Source: Novosphingobium jiangmenense (GTDB lineage: Bacteria > Pseudomonadota > Alphaproteobacteria > Sphingomonadales > Sphingomonadaceae). From it: a stretch of 64,000 nt of DNA. The position numbers were made by a program, and so were the translations under genes. The stretch spans positions 1 through 64,000 of the forward strand of contig NZ_JADQDC010000010.1 of NCBI RefSeq assembly GCF_015694345.1, in the 5' to 3' direction. Position 1 is the first letter of the stretch. Every line of letters begins with the position of its first letter. This document shows positions 53,522-61,868 of this stretch, one piece after another. The notes beneath the pieces were generated by a model. The model was not told the origin of the DNA and made no database searches. It was given only the letters and a program-made list of their open reading frames with translations.

Positions 53522-55317
53522 CAAATCCCATATCAGCTGCACGCTTGAAAAAGCCCGCGACGGCCGACTCAGCCGCAGCGGTCGACGTCAAACGTGTCGA
53601 GCTGGCGCGCGCCCGTGTTATCTCGAGGGCTTGGGCAGAAACAATCCCGGAGACACGCCGCACCAGCCAGGCAGCCCTTTTTGCCAGAGCAGCCATTGAG
53701 GCATTTGCCGCCTGCGTCGCGCCTGAACTGACCCTCAGTCCTCCCTTCGTGACTGTGCGGGCAAGGTTGGACGCGACCCCGCGCCAGCTCGCCACATCCA
53801 TCGGGCGCGAGGCGGCGACGCTGCCGACCCTAGAAGGTTGCCACTTCCTAACCAGTCTCTACACAACCCTGTTACCAAGGAAGGAGCGCAGCGCCCTCGG
53901 GGCATTTTACACGCCCCCGGCGCTGACTCAGCGCTTGCTCGATCTCGCAGATGAAGGGGGCGTAGATTGGTCAAGTGCACGTGTGCTCGATCCGGCGAGT
54001 GGTGGGGGTGCCTTCCTGTTGGAAGTTGCCGCACGCAAGCGCCGGGCGCTTGAAAAGTGCGAGCCGCCTTTTGTACTTGCTCATCTCGGGACTCATCTTT
54101 CGGGCCTCGAACTCGATCCGCATGCGGCGTCACTCTCCCAGGCCGCGCTTGAAATCTTCCTATCTGATCTCAGCATGGCGAGCGGCCGCGACGCGCCCGT
54201 CTTCGTGAAAGTCTGTGACTCGCTGGAAGAAACGCCGGTGGCACAATATGACTTGGTAATCGGTAATCCGCCTTATGGGCGCGTGACGCTCTCCGCCGCG
54301 CAGCGCTCGCGCTATGCACGCAGCCTTTACGGCCATGCCAATCTCTATGGGGTGTTCACAGACGTTGCGCTGCGATGGACGCGGCCGGGCGGGGTTATCG
54401 CTTACTTGACGCCCACAAGCGTCCTGGGCGGGCAGTATTACACTGCCTTGCGCCAGCTTCTCGCAGCCGAGGCTCCGCCTGTCGCGATTGATTTCGTGCA
54501 TGCGCGCCGAGGCGTCTTCGAGGATGTGCTCCAAGAAACCCTCCTCGCGCTCTACCGGAAGGGCGGAAAGCGCAATGCTTTCCAGGTCCATTATCTCCAT
54601 GTTGATAATGAGGGCGAGGCGCGCTTAACTAAGAATGGCAAGGTCGGTTTGCCGGAGGCCGCTGGCGCGCCCTGGCTCGCGCCGCGCGAACCCGGTCATG
54701 TTGGGCTTATCAAAGCGGCAGAGGGCATGGCCTCGCGCCTCTCTGACTGGGGATATGGTGTTTCGACCGGCCCGCTCGTCTGGAACAGGTTCAAGCCGCA
54801 GATGCGGACTCGCGCGGCGCGTGGGCTGCTTCCACTGATCTGGGCAGAGGCGGTGACAACCGACGGGCGTTTCGTTTTCCGTGCGCAGAAGAAGAATCAT
54901 GCGCCCTACTTCAAGACGGAGGCCAGTCATGACTGGCTCATTGTCGATCAGGGGTGCGTCCTCGTGCAGCGGACGACGGCCAAGGAGCAAGCGCGTCGCC
55001 TCATCGCCGCAGAGTTACCACAGGAGTTCATTGACGCGCAGGGCGGCGTCATCGTCGAAAACCACTTGAATATGGTGCGCGCGATCGGAAAGCCGAAAGT
55101 GACCCCCGCTGCCGTTGCCGCCGTGATCAACAGCGATGTAGTCGATCAGGTGTTTCGCTGCATTAGCGGGAGTGTCGCTGTGTCGGCGTTTGAATTGGAG
55201 GCCATTCCGCTGCCGCCTGCCTCGGCCATGGCGGAAATCGAGCGGCTTGTCGCAAACGACGCTCCGCGTGCAACAATCGAGAGGGCTCTGCGCGGCCTCT
55301 ATGGCCTCAAAGCATGA
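53518..55317 (+). CDS. BsuBI/PstI-type adenine-N6 DNA methyltransferase
   Basis: This 599-aa class I N6-adenine methyltransferase has motif X GAFYTPP (128-134), motif I DPASGGGAF (158-166, SAM binding; Ser where many have Cys) and the catalytic NPPY (250-253). It protects host DNA from the partner nuclease. The family relatives M.BsuBI and M.PstI methylate CTGCAG, so that is the predicted site (inference). The gene is coupled to both neighbours by ATGA. Confidence 0.9.
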   Translation: MTNPISAARLKKPATADSAAAVDVKRVELARARVISRAWAETIPETRRTSQAALFARAAIEAFAACVAPELTLSPPFVTVRARLDATPRQLATSIGREAATLPTLEGCHFLTSLYTTLLPRKERSALGAFYTPPALTQRLLDLADEGGVDWSSARVLDPASGGGAFLLEVAARKRRALEKCEPPFVLAHLGTHLSGLELDPHAASLSQAALEIFLSDLSMASGRDAPVFVKVCDSLEETPVAQYDLVIGNPPYGRVTLSAAQRSRYARSLYGHANLYGVFTDVALRWTRPGGVIAYLTPTSVLGGQYYTALRQLLAAEAPPVAIDFVHARRGVFEDVLQETLLALYRKGGKRNAFQVHYLHVDNEGEARLTKNGKVGLPEAAGAPWLAPREPGHVGLIKAAEGMASRLSDWGYGVSTGPLVWNRFKPQMRTRAARGLLPLIWAEAVTTDGRFVFRAQKKNHAPYFKTEASHDWLIVDQGCVLVQRTTAKEQARRLIAAELPQEFIDAQGGVIVENHLNMVRAIGKPKVTPAAVAAVINSDVVDQVFRCISGSVAVSAFELEAIPLPPASAMAEIERLVANDAPRATIERALRGLYGLKA

Positions 55318-56378
55318 CGCTCCCTCCACTCCTACCGTGGAAGGAAATCCACGCGCGCTTACCGGAAATTTTCCCCGAAGGTTCCGCAAACCGCGAGCAT
55401 TCGATCTGGGAGATCGCAGCCAAGACGATTTTTGTGATGCTCTACGTCGGCGCTGTGGAAGGAAATGGAGCTTGGCTCCGGCCTGATCAGGTGACGCGAA
55501 TGACGGACGCGCAGGCGGCATTGACAAGTGCCGATGATCGCGCAGCTTGGGTGCCCGTCTCGATGAAATCCAGCAAAGGCTTGAACATCCCGGACCGTTG
55601 GTATGCGGTCAACACGCGGGAATCGATCCGGGACGATACGATCCGCTACGCTCTGCTCCAAAACGGCGCCGTCATCGATCGGCCGGTGGCCACCACATCG
55701 TCGGCAGGGAGGTATGCCCTACAGGCGGAGTTCGCGGAGCTATTTTCACCTGATCTGAACGAGGCGACCTTTATCGCCAAAGCAGCCGCGTGGCGCGAGA
55801 AACACCTCAATGCGGGTGCTCTCGCCCGCATCGCGATTGTGCGCAAGGGTGCTGCCGCAGGCGGCACTTACGAGCTGGTCACGTTCCCCAATGGTGAAAC
55901 CCGCCGCATGGCGACCGGGCCGAGCGCTGATATCTCCAAAGCGGTTGTTGAGGTTTTTGCGCCAAAGTTCCTGCAAAAGCCTGGCGTGATCACGTTGAGC
56001 GAGAGCGGAAACAAAGTGGTCGCACGGGACGACGAGCTCGCCAAGGCAATCGGCCTGACCATCCCGGCCGACAAGAGTTTGCCCGACATTGTGCTGGTCG
56101 ATCTTGGCCCAGCGCATCCGCTATTGGTGTTCGTCGAAGTTGTACATACGGATGGTCCTGTGAATGATGCGCGCAAGACTGCGCTCCTGCAAATCGCAGA
56201 GGGCGCGGGTTTTGCACCCCAACACGTCGCGTTTGTGACCGCATATCTGGATCGCGCCTCAGCAACTTTTCGAAAGACTGTGAGCAGCTTGGCTTGGGGC
56301 AGCTACGCTTGGTTCGCATCCGAGCCTGAAAGCCTTATGGTCTTCAGTGGCAAACCGCTTCAGATTGAGGGTGGCTAA
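55314..56378 (+). CDS. BsuBI/PstI-family restriction endonuclease
   Basis: This 354-aa type II enzyme has the BsuBI_PstI_RE C-terminal domain with the PD-(D/E)xK-like core: LPDIVLVD (PD at 257-258) and FVEVVHTDGPVND (Glu275). The N-terminal part (WEIAAKTIFVMLYVGAVEG) is the BsuBI_PstI_RE N-domain. The predicted target is CTGCAG with the cut typical of the PstI group (family knowledge, not tested). The ATG overlaps the methyltransferase stop. Confidence 0.9.
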   Translation: MTLPPLLPWKEIHARLPEIFPEGSANREHSIWEIAAKTIFVMLYVGAVEGNGAWLRPDQVTRMTDAQAALTSADDRAAWVPVSMKSSKGLNIPDRWYAVNTRESIRDDTIRYALLQNGAVIDRPVATTSSAGRYALQAEFAELFSPDLNEATFIAKAAAWREKHLNAGALARIAIVRKGAAAGGTYELVTFPNGETRRMATGPSADISKAVVEVFAPKFLQKPGVITLSESGNKVVARDDELAKAIGLTIPADKSLPDIVLVDLGPAHPLLVFVEVVHTDGPVNDARKTALLQIAEGAGFAPQHVAFVTAYLDRASATFRKTVSSLAWGSYAWFASEPESLMVFSGKPLQIEGG

Positions 56379-56382
56379 CGGC

Positions 56383-56643
56383 ATGGCCTACTCAGACCAT
56401 ACTTTCGACAGCGGTGGCGCCGAGGAGCGTCAGCCGCGCGAGGGAACCAAACAGGCACTGCTCGTCGCTATGCTGTCACAGAAGACCGGCGTGACTATTT
56501 CAGAACTCGTCGATGCCACGGGCTGGAAAACCAATACGGTACATGCCGCACTCTCAACTTTCCGAAAATCTGGAAAAAATATTGTTGTAGAAAATATCTC
56601 AGCAAGGCGGATTTATCGCATCCACAACAAAGGCCAACGCTAA
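56383..56643 (+). CDS. DUF3489 protein
   Basis: This 86-aa protein contains GTKQALLVAMLSQKTGVTISELVDATGWKTNTVHAALSTFRK, a winged-helix DUF3489 domain. It starts at the ATG at 56383, four bases after the endonuclease stop, so it may be cotranscribed with the R-M genes. The function is unknown; DNA binding is suggested by the fold. The C-terminus is Lys/Arg-rich. Confidence 0.75.
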   Translation: MAYSDHTFDSGGAEERQPREGTKQALLVAMLSQKTGVTISELVDATGWKTNTVHAALSTFRKSGKNIVVENISARRIYRIHNKGQR

Positions 56644-56699
56644 ATAATAGGAGGTTTCATTAATAATATCTACATGCTCGATAGATTTGGAACACTACT

Positions 56700-56885
56700 T
56701 TAATTTTTGGAATTTCCTGACGGAGCTATGAGCGCCTTCACCCTCGCCTGCGTTGTCAAGCGCGGTCGCCGACCTTCTCGCAAATCTTTCACAAATCGCG
56801 GGTCTCCAACCGCCAACCGACCAAAGGTGCTCGGCGGCGTGCGTGTTTGTGCCAGATATGCCTCGATCTGCTCCAGTAGCTCCAT
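56700..56885 (-). CDS. Small conserved-type protein divergent from the S24 repressor
   Basis: This 61-aa protein (ELLEQIEAYLAQTRTPPSTF, RLAVGDPRFVKDLREGRRPRL) resembles small alphaproteobacterial proteins of unknown function with the pattern QIEAYL ... FGRLAV.DPRFV.DLR.GR. The ATG at 56885 lies 26 bp from a LexA-like box, and the promoter region is shared with the S24 repressor gene. DNA binding is possible but not shown. Confidence 0.6.
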   Translation of the reverse strand: MELLEQIEAYLAQTRTPPSTFGRLAVGDPRFVKDLREGRRPRLTTQARVKALIAPSGNSKN

Positions 56886-56910
56886 CGCTCTCGACTCGCT
56901 TTAAGCTTGC

Positions 56911-56925
56911 GTTCTTGCTATGTTC
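56911..56925 (+). promoter_or_regulatory. LexA-like box (GTTC-N7-GTTC)
   Basis: GTTCTTGCTATGTTC fits the alphaproteobacterial LexA direct repeat. It lies 26 bp from the start of the divergent small gene (56885) and 67 bp before the S24 repressor start, and shares TATGTTCTT with the box at 34372-34386. Confidence 0.6.
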
Positions 56926-56929
56926 TTAC

Positions 56930-56967
56930 TAGGAAGGCTTCCTAGAGTCTAGGATCGATTTTCCTAG
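56930..56967. promoter_or_regulatory. Overlapping TAGGA/TCCTA inverted repeats, candidate operators
   Basis: TAGGAAGGCTTCCTA (56930-56944) is a near-perfect palindrome. It overlaps TCCTAGAGTCTAGGA (56940-56954) and CTAGGATCGATTTTCCTAG (56949-56967). The array covers the S24 repressor promoter and probably is its own operator. Similar arms occur at 34351-34362. Confidence 0.55.
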
Positions 56968-56991
56968 GTGCCCGCGATAGGACTGGCAGTC

Positions 56992-57633
56992 ATGGACGAC
57001 GCACGGAGAGCCCTGGACGAATTGATCCAGCAACGAGGGGTAAATTACTCCTCGGTTTCGCGCCTGTTGGGGCGCAATGCCGCTTACATCCAGCAGTATA
57101 TTCGGCGCGGCAGCCCGAGGCAGCTGGACGAGCAGGATCGCTCGGTTCTGGCCCGATTTTTCGGGGTCGATGAGAAGGTTCTTGGAGCCCCTGCCCGCCG
57201 CTCAGGCCCGGTGGTCGAGCTCGTCCATGTGCCTTTGCTCAATGTCGAGGCATCAGCCGGCCATGGCGCTCTGGCCGAAATGGAAGCCAAATCCGCGCAG
57301 TTCGGCTTCGACGAGAAGTGGCTGCGCCGACTCACCGCGAGCAAGGCATCGAGCCTCTCGATTATCGCGGTCCATGGCGACTCCATGGAGCCTACCCTCC
57401 ACGATGGCGACGAGGTCATGGTCGATCTCGGGGATGGCCAGTCGCGGCTGAGAGACGGGATCTATGTGCTGCGCATGGATGACATGCTGAGCGTAAAGCG
57501 GATTGCCCTCGAACCACAGGGCAAGCGCGCGTCAGTTCTGAGCGACAACCCTGCCTATCCAAGCTGGCGTGGCCTTGAGAAACGCACGCTCAATATCGTC
57601 GGACGGGTTCTCTGGTTCGGGCGGGCGCTCTAA
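56992..57633 (+). CDS. LexA/CI-like S24 repressor (HTH plus peptidase)
   Basis: This protein is about 213 aa from the ATG at 56992. The N-terminal HTH (NYSSVSRLLGRNAAYIQQYIRRGS) is followed by an S24 peptidase domain with Ser131 in HGDSMEP and Lys169 in LSVKRI, the catalytic dyad of LexA/UmuD/CI proteins. A likely self-cleavage region includes ASAG near residue 87. It should repress its own and divergent promoters and be inactivated by RecA-stimulated self-cleavage. The upstream operators and LexA-like box agree. Confidence 0.88.
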   Translation: MDDARRALDELIQQRGVNYSSVSRLLGRNAAYIQQYIRRGSPRQLDEQDRSVLARFFGVDEKVLGAPARRSGPVVELVHVPLLNVEASAGHGALAEMEAKSAQFGFDEKWLRRLTASKASSLSIIAVHGDSMEPTLHDGDEVMVDLGDGQSRLRDGIYVLRMDDMLSVKRIALEPQGKRASVLSDNPAYPSWRGLEKRTLNIVGRVLWFGRAL

Positions 57634-57645
57634 GGTGGTCTTCTG

Positions 57646-58071
57646 ATGCTTGCCCTCCTTGCCGCTTCGATCGTCGCTTCCGGGCAGACCTTTATCTGCA
57701 CACCCACACATGTCTGGGATGGTGACGGTCCGGTCTGGTGTGCGGAAGGCCCTCACCTGCGGATCGCGGGCATCGCGGCCCGGGAAATGGACGGCACGTG
57801 CCGCACCAATCAACCCTGCCCCGATGCCACGGCGATTGAAGCGCGTGATGCGCTCGTACAGCTGATGGGCGGTGCCAAGGGAACAATCTCGACCGGTCAC
57901 GTGGTGGTCAGAGGTCCGCGGCTGACATGCCGTTCCGAGGGGGCCGCTGGCGGCAACAGGACCGCTGCCTGGTGCCGTCTGCCGTCAGGTGCCGATCTGT
58001 CATGCGCCATGATCAAGACCGGCACTGTCCTGCGCTGGGATCGCTATTGGAAAGGCCCGGCTTGCCGGTGA
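57646..58071 (+). CDS. Thermonuclease (SNase)-like protein
   Basis: This 141-aa protein has an N-terminal hydrophobic stretch (MLALLAASIVASG), probably a signal peptide. Its OB-fold SNase-like region includes HVWDGDGPVWCAEGPHLRIAGIAAREMDG. The catalytic Arg/Glu of staphylococcal nuclease can only be matched partly (Arg39, Arg45 and Glu46 equivalents). It is plausible that it is secreted. It is 12 bp after the S24 gene. Confidence 0.65.
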   Translation: MLALLAASIVASGQTFICTPTHVWDGDGPVWCAEGPHLRIAGIAAREMDGTCRTNQPCPDATAIEARDALVQLMGGAKGTISTGHVVVRGPRLTCRSEGAAGGNRTAAWCRLPSGADLSCAMIKTGTVLRWDRYWKGPACR

Positions 58072-58373
58072 GCAGCACCACGCATCTGACCGGCATCGTC
58101 GAGCGGGCAGCAAACGGTCCGGTGCTGCGCACCGATGGTGGCGGGACCTGGGATCTCGACGACACCCGCCGGGTACGCAAATTCATCGGTGCCCGCGTCG
58201 AAGTGGTCGGGGAGCGTTCGGGGTTCAACGGATTTGCTTGCGACCAGATATGGCCTGTCGGACAGCCTCGACCGACTGCCTTCAAACTACGCCTCGAATT
58301 CCTCCTTGCCGCAGCCTTCGTCGCCTACGGTCTCTACGCGGCGGTTGGCGGTGTCGTCAGCCTGCTGGGCTGA
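58068..58373 (+). CDS. DUF5818-type small membrane protein
   Basis: This 101-aa protein starts at GTG 58068, overlapping the nuclease stop. It has an N-terminal beta-rich part (HLTGIVERAANGPVLRTDGGGTWDLD, VRKFIGARVEVVGERSGF) and one C-terminal TM (LEFLLAAAFVAYGLYAAVGGVVSLLG). The DUF5818-like assignment is tentative. Its TGA overlaps the next ATG (TGATG). Confidence 0.6.
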   Translation: MSSTTHLTGIVERAANGPVLRTDGGGTWDLDDTRRVRKFIGARVEVVGERSGFNGFACDQIWPVGQPRPTAFKLRLEFLLAAAFVAYGLYAAVGGVVSLLG

Positions 58374-58570
58374 TGCTGAGCGACTGGGAGCTTTGGGCCT
58401 GCGCCAACCATGTCCTGCAAACTCATGGGGACAAGGCTCCCTTGCACGTCGCCGAGCAGATTGGGGCGCTCGCACTTGCTGGCGACGAGGCGGGCATTCG
58501 GACATGGCAGGCTATCGCCAAGCGAATTGTTCAGCTGAGCTCCAACGCCCCGGACCGGCCACTACAGTAA
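58373..58570 (+). CDS. DUF6961-type small protein
   Basis: This 65-aa acidic protein (LSDWELWACANHVLQTHGDK, AEQIGALALAGDEAGIRTW) is typical of sphingomonad small DUF6961-like proteins. It starts within the TGATG overlap with the preceding gene. Function unknown. Confidence 0.65.
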   Translation: MLSDWELWACANHVLQTHGDKAPLHVAEQIGALALAGDEAGIRTWQAIAKRIVQLSSNAPDRPLQ

Positions 58571-58593
58571 CCCTCCTCGGGAAGACTACCAGT

Positions 58594-58833
58594 TCATCCG
58601 ATCGGCGACAGATCGCCCAGAAACAGGCACGGCTGCGCGCCTGGACCGCCATGGCTGTCGCCTTCGATGGTGAAACCGCGCATGCGCTCGACAAGATGAC
58701 GAGCCAGATCGACCCTGGCGCTGCGCTGGGCGCGTGGATCATCGGCATTGAGACGAACGAGCGTGTGCTCCGGCGCAACGGCCAGCGCGACTTCGAGATG
58801 GGTGAGGAGGATATCATCGGAGATTCGGGGCAT
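58594..58833 (-). CDS. DUF6771-like small protein
   Basis: This 79-aa frame (ISDDILLTHLEVALAVAPEH, NADDPRAQRSARVDLARHLVERM) resembles the DUF6771 pattern of short alphaproteobacterial proteins. A plus-strand frame over the same DNA has slightly more GC-rich third positions, so the strand is not certain. A LexA-like box ends 11 bp upstream of the minus-strand ATG, which favours this strand. Confidence 0.5.
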   Translation of the reverse strand: MPRISDDILLTHLEVALAVAPEHTLVRLNADDPRAQRSARVDLARHLVERMRGFTIEGDSHGGPGAQPCLFLGDLSPIG

Positions 58834-58843
58834 GGGCCAATGA

Positions 58844-58858
58844 GAACAAATAAAGAAC
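58844..58858 (-). promoter_or_regulatory. LexA-like box (GTTC-N7-GTTC)
   Basis: On the minus strand the site reads GTTCTTTATTTGTTC, close to the alphaproteobacterial LexA consensus with an A/T-rich spacer. It lies directly before the DUF6771-like ORF and after the end of traI. Confidence 0.6.
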
Positions 58859-58903
58859 TACGCGTCAACCGGCCATGTGCGGACGCTTGGGGACAGCGGG
58901 ACG

Positions 58904-61831
58904 CTAGATGCCGATCTCGAAAGGCTTGGTGATCGACCGGTCAAGCTCTGGCGGCGTGCGTTCCGGTGCTGGAGCCACACGATCTTTGGCCTGCCCTTTG
59001 GCTGCCGCATCGCGGAGGAGATCGACCGTTTCCAGCGCCGAGCGCTTCATGCCGGGGTTGCGTTCGACCGCAGTTTCAAGCTTGCCAGCATTGTCGACAT
59101 ATAAGGTTAGGCCATCACGCAGCCGCGTGACTGTCACCAGGAACGTCTGCTGATTGGCCAGATTGCGCTCGCGGCTGTCCATGACAGCAATGCCGCGATC
59201 GGAGGTCAACCCCTGCGCCATATGGGCATTGAGCGCATAGGCAAGATCGAGACGTCGCAGCATCGGGTCGCCCTGCTCGAGCCTGTGCTCTGCGCCCAAG
59301 GATGTCTTCACCACGACAGCCCCTTTGTCGACTGCGACAATCCGGGCCTGGTCGGCATTGAGGAGGCCCCGCTGGTGATCGGTCTCGGTCCACCGGACCT
59401 TGTCTCCGGTGTAAATGTCGAGGGCGCGAACTTCGAACAGGCACAGCGGATTCTGCTCACCTTGCGGCCTGATCTGACCGGGACGAAACTCGAACTGGCG
59501 GCCACGCGCGTTCTCCAGCGTGACCCGCTCGCGTGCCACATCGGTTCCGAACACACGGTATTCGCCTGCTGCAAGGCCTTGGCTGCGCTGACGCCGCGCG
59601 ACATCGACCACCATGCCGGGCGCATAGGTGCTCGCATAGCGCAGCTCCTCGCGGGTCACATTGACGCGGGACAGGGTCTGAAGCCGCATGGTTTCAGGAC
59701 CAAGCTCGCCGCTCGCTTTAAGGCCGGTCTGCACAGCATCGTTCACGGCGCTGCGCAGGTTTCGGCCTGAGGCATAGATAGCGGTTGCCTCGCGCTCGGC
59801 TGTCGACAGGGACAGCCAGGCTGCGGCAGCTTTGACAGCAGCATCATTCCCCGCCTCGATCACCTGGGGTGCCAAATGGCGCATGGCGTCTTCGATGCGC
59901 CCTTCTTGCGCTGCCAGTTGGGCTTCACGCAGTCCTTCGCTGCGTGCGCGAAGATTGGTGCCCATCACCGCAGTCTCAATGCCGGCCTGCTGCATCACAT
60001 CGAACGGCTTTCCAGCATCGACTGCACCGAGCTGCTTGCGGTCCCCGATGCTCGCAAAGCGGCCGAGTTCGAGCAGGTTGGCGAGGCGCACCAGCTTTTC
60101 CTTGTCGGCATTGCCAACCATCGATGCCTCGTCGAGCAGCACGACGGTGCCGCGCATGTCGGCCCGCGCCTCGGCGAGACGGTCCGAGTCGGCCCCTTCA
60201 AGGAGATCGCGGTGCCGGGCGAGGAACCGCGACACTGTCATCGAGGCAATACCCGTGTCGCGCTCGAGCATCTGGACCAGCGTGTTCTGCACCGCGAGCC
60301 CGAGCACGCCCCTACCCTTCTCGCGCAGGATATCGGCGACAGGTTTGAGGACCGTGCTCTTGCCTGCGCCCGCGACGCCCTGGATCGCGACGATCCGGTT
60401 GTTCGAGCCAAGCAGCAAACGCCCTGCCCCTTCCTGTCCAGCGTTCAAGGTCAGCCCGTATTTGATCTGGGACAGGGCCTGCAGCCGGGACCCGGCAATG
60501 TCGGGAGAAACAATCGCCGGTGCAGCGCCGCGCCCGTCTTCAACCCCGGCGATGATGCGTTGTTCGAGACTGATGGCATCGCGTGTCGTCAGCAGTTCCC
60601 GGTCGGCGCCCCTGCCCTTCTCCAGATACCCTTGGCGGAGAAGCTGGTCGACGCGGTGCTCGATGTCAGCGAGCGAGGTCGGGAGCGAAAAGCCAAGCGC
60701 CGCACGGTAGATCTCGGGCCGGGTGAACGCCGCCTCCCGCTCGCCCAGATGCCGCACAGCCGAGGCGACTGCATGAATTGCGGCGACCTGCTCGACACTG
60801 CGATTGCTCAGTCGGGCAGGTATCAGTGGGTCACCTTCGCGCAGGCCGAGCCGTTCGGCAAAGGAGGTTGCAAGGTCCTGAACATTGCGGACAAGCGCGC
60901 GCATCGTTGGCCTCAAGCCGGTCACATTGCCAAGATCCTGCGCACTGCGAGCATTGGCTCTGGCAATCACCGTGGCGGGATCAAAGCCCAGCCTCGCGGA
61001 CGCTTCCTGCCACTGCTGCGTCAGCGCATCGCGATCTTCGATCCGCCCCTTGTCGGCCCGGGTCATCAAGGTTGCAGCATCGAGCACGCCTGGCCCTGAA
61101 AAGTTCATCTGGGCGGCCGCATCCAGGATTTCCGCTCGCCGGGAACTGAAGGCATCACGAACCGCCTTGGGCACCCCGACGGCCTCGAAATTGCCGTGCT
61201 TGCCGAACTCACCGACCTCGTATCCGAGCTTTTCGACGCTCAGACGAAATCGCGCCATCGTCATGGCATTGAGCAAAGTATTGTGCTGCCAGAGCGTGTC
61301 ATTGCGCAGCGCCCGCCATTTGCCGTCGGCCCCTCTCGTCACATTGGCAATGACGGCATGGAAGTGGGCGTTGGGCTCCTGGTTGCGGTTGGTGTCGTGC
61401 TGGAAGAGCGCGATCGCAAGGTTGCCGGTCTGGACGGCACGCTCCTTTCCGCGAACCTCCATCCGGGTCTCGGCAAGGTTCTTCTCGGCCCACCGCAGGG
61501 TTTCCCGGACAGCCGCAGCGTAGGCATCGAGGATGCGCTTATCGTCGCCCACCAGAGCGAGGACCGACCAGCTCTTCGGCATCGAAAAGGTGAGATCGGT
61601 CCCCGCCCGGTGCGCCCGGTTGTCACTGCCCACGCGGCTACCATCGGGCAGCAGTCCCTTAAGGACCGCCTCGAATTGCCGTGCGACGACGGTACCAGTA
61701 AGCCCGAGCGCGGCAGCGCCCTTCCCCATCCATTCACCTGAGCGATCGGCATCAGCCCGCGTGTAGTAATTGTCGGCAGCGAAGTAGTTGGCCGCGCCGC
61801 CGGCGGTGCGGACATTGGCTACCGATAGCAT
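58904..61831 (-). CDS. MobF relaxase/helicase TraI
   Basis: This protein is about 975 aa from the ATG at 61831; an ATG at 61846 is an alternative. The N-terminus MLSVANVRTAGGAANYFAAD with Tyr22/Tyr23 and the His triad H145/H156/H158 (AHFHAV) form the MobF/TrwC relaxase that nicks oriT. A RecD-like helicase follows, with Walker A GVAGAGKSTV near residue 490 and Walker B VVLLDEASMV. It is shorter than F TraI (1756 aa), similar to TrwC. The traD gene lies just upstream on the same strand. Confidence 0.92.
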   Translation of the reverse strand: MLSVANVRTAGGAANYFAADNYYTRADADRSGEWMGKGAAALGLTGTVVARQFEAVLKGLLPDGSRVGSDNRAHRAGTDLTFSMPKSWSVLALVGDDKRILDAYAAAVRETLRWAEKNLAETRMEVRGKERAVQTGNLAIALFQHDTNRNQEPNAHFHAVIANVTRGADGKWRALRNDTLWQHNTLLNAMTMARFRLSVEKLGYEVGEFGKHGNFEAVGVPKAVRDAFSSRRAEILDAAAQMNFSGPGVLDAATLMTRADKGRIEDRDALTQQWQEASARLGFDPATVIARANARSAQDLGNVTGLRPTMRALVRNVQDLATSFAERLGLREGDPLIPARLSNRSVEQVAAIHAVASAVRHLGEREAAFTRPEIYRAALGFSLPTSLADIEHRVDQLLRQGYLEKGRGADRELLTTRDAISLEQRIIAGVEDGRGAAPAIVSPDIAGSRLQALSQIKYGLTLNAGQEGAGRLLLGSNNRIVAIQGVAGAGKSTVLKPVADILREKGRGVLGLAVQNTLVQMLERDTGIASMTVSRFLARHRDLLEGADSDRLAEARADMRGTVVLLDEASMVGNADKEKLVRLANLLELGRFASIGDRKQLGAVDAGKPFDVMQQAGIETAVMGTNLRARSEGLREAQLAAQEGRIEDAMRHLAPQVIEAGNDAAVKAAAAWLSLSTAEREATAIYASGRNLRSAVNDAVQTGLKASGELGPETMRLQTLSRVNVTREELRYASTYAPGMVVDVARRQRSQGLAAGEYRVFGTDVARERVTLENARGRQFEFRPGQIRPQGEQNPLCLFEVRALDIYTGDKVRWTETDHQRGLLNADQARIVAVDKGAVVVKTSLGAEHRLEQGDPMLRRLDLAYALNAHMAQGLTSDRGIAVMDSRERNLANQQTFLVTVTRLRDGLTLYVDNAGKLETAVERNPGMKRSALETVDLLRDAAAKGQAKDRVAPAPERTPPELDRSITKPFEIGI

Positions 61832-61868
61832 CGATCGGTCCGCCATCCCGAGGCAGTCAGCGACATGC

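Noticed and set aside
58135..58932. Plus-strand ORF over 58588-58932 as a further gene of the small-gene cluster
   Set aside because: Third-position GC is good, but there is no clear start or family. The minus-strand frame has a DUF6771-like pattern and a LexA-like box directly before it. The strand remains uncertain.
59876..61099. Plus-strand 407-aa ORF opposite traI
   Set aside because: Shadow of the relaxase gene, which has catalytic Tyr, His triad and Walker motifs in the opposite frame.
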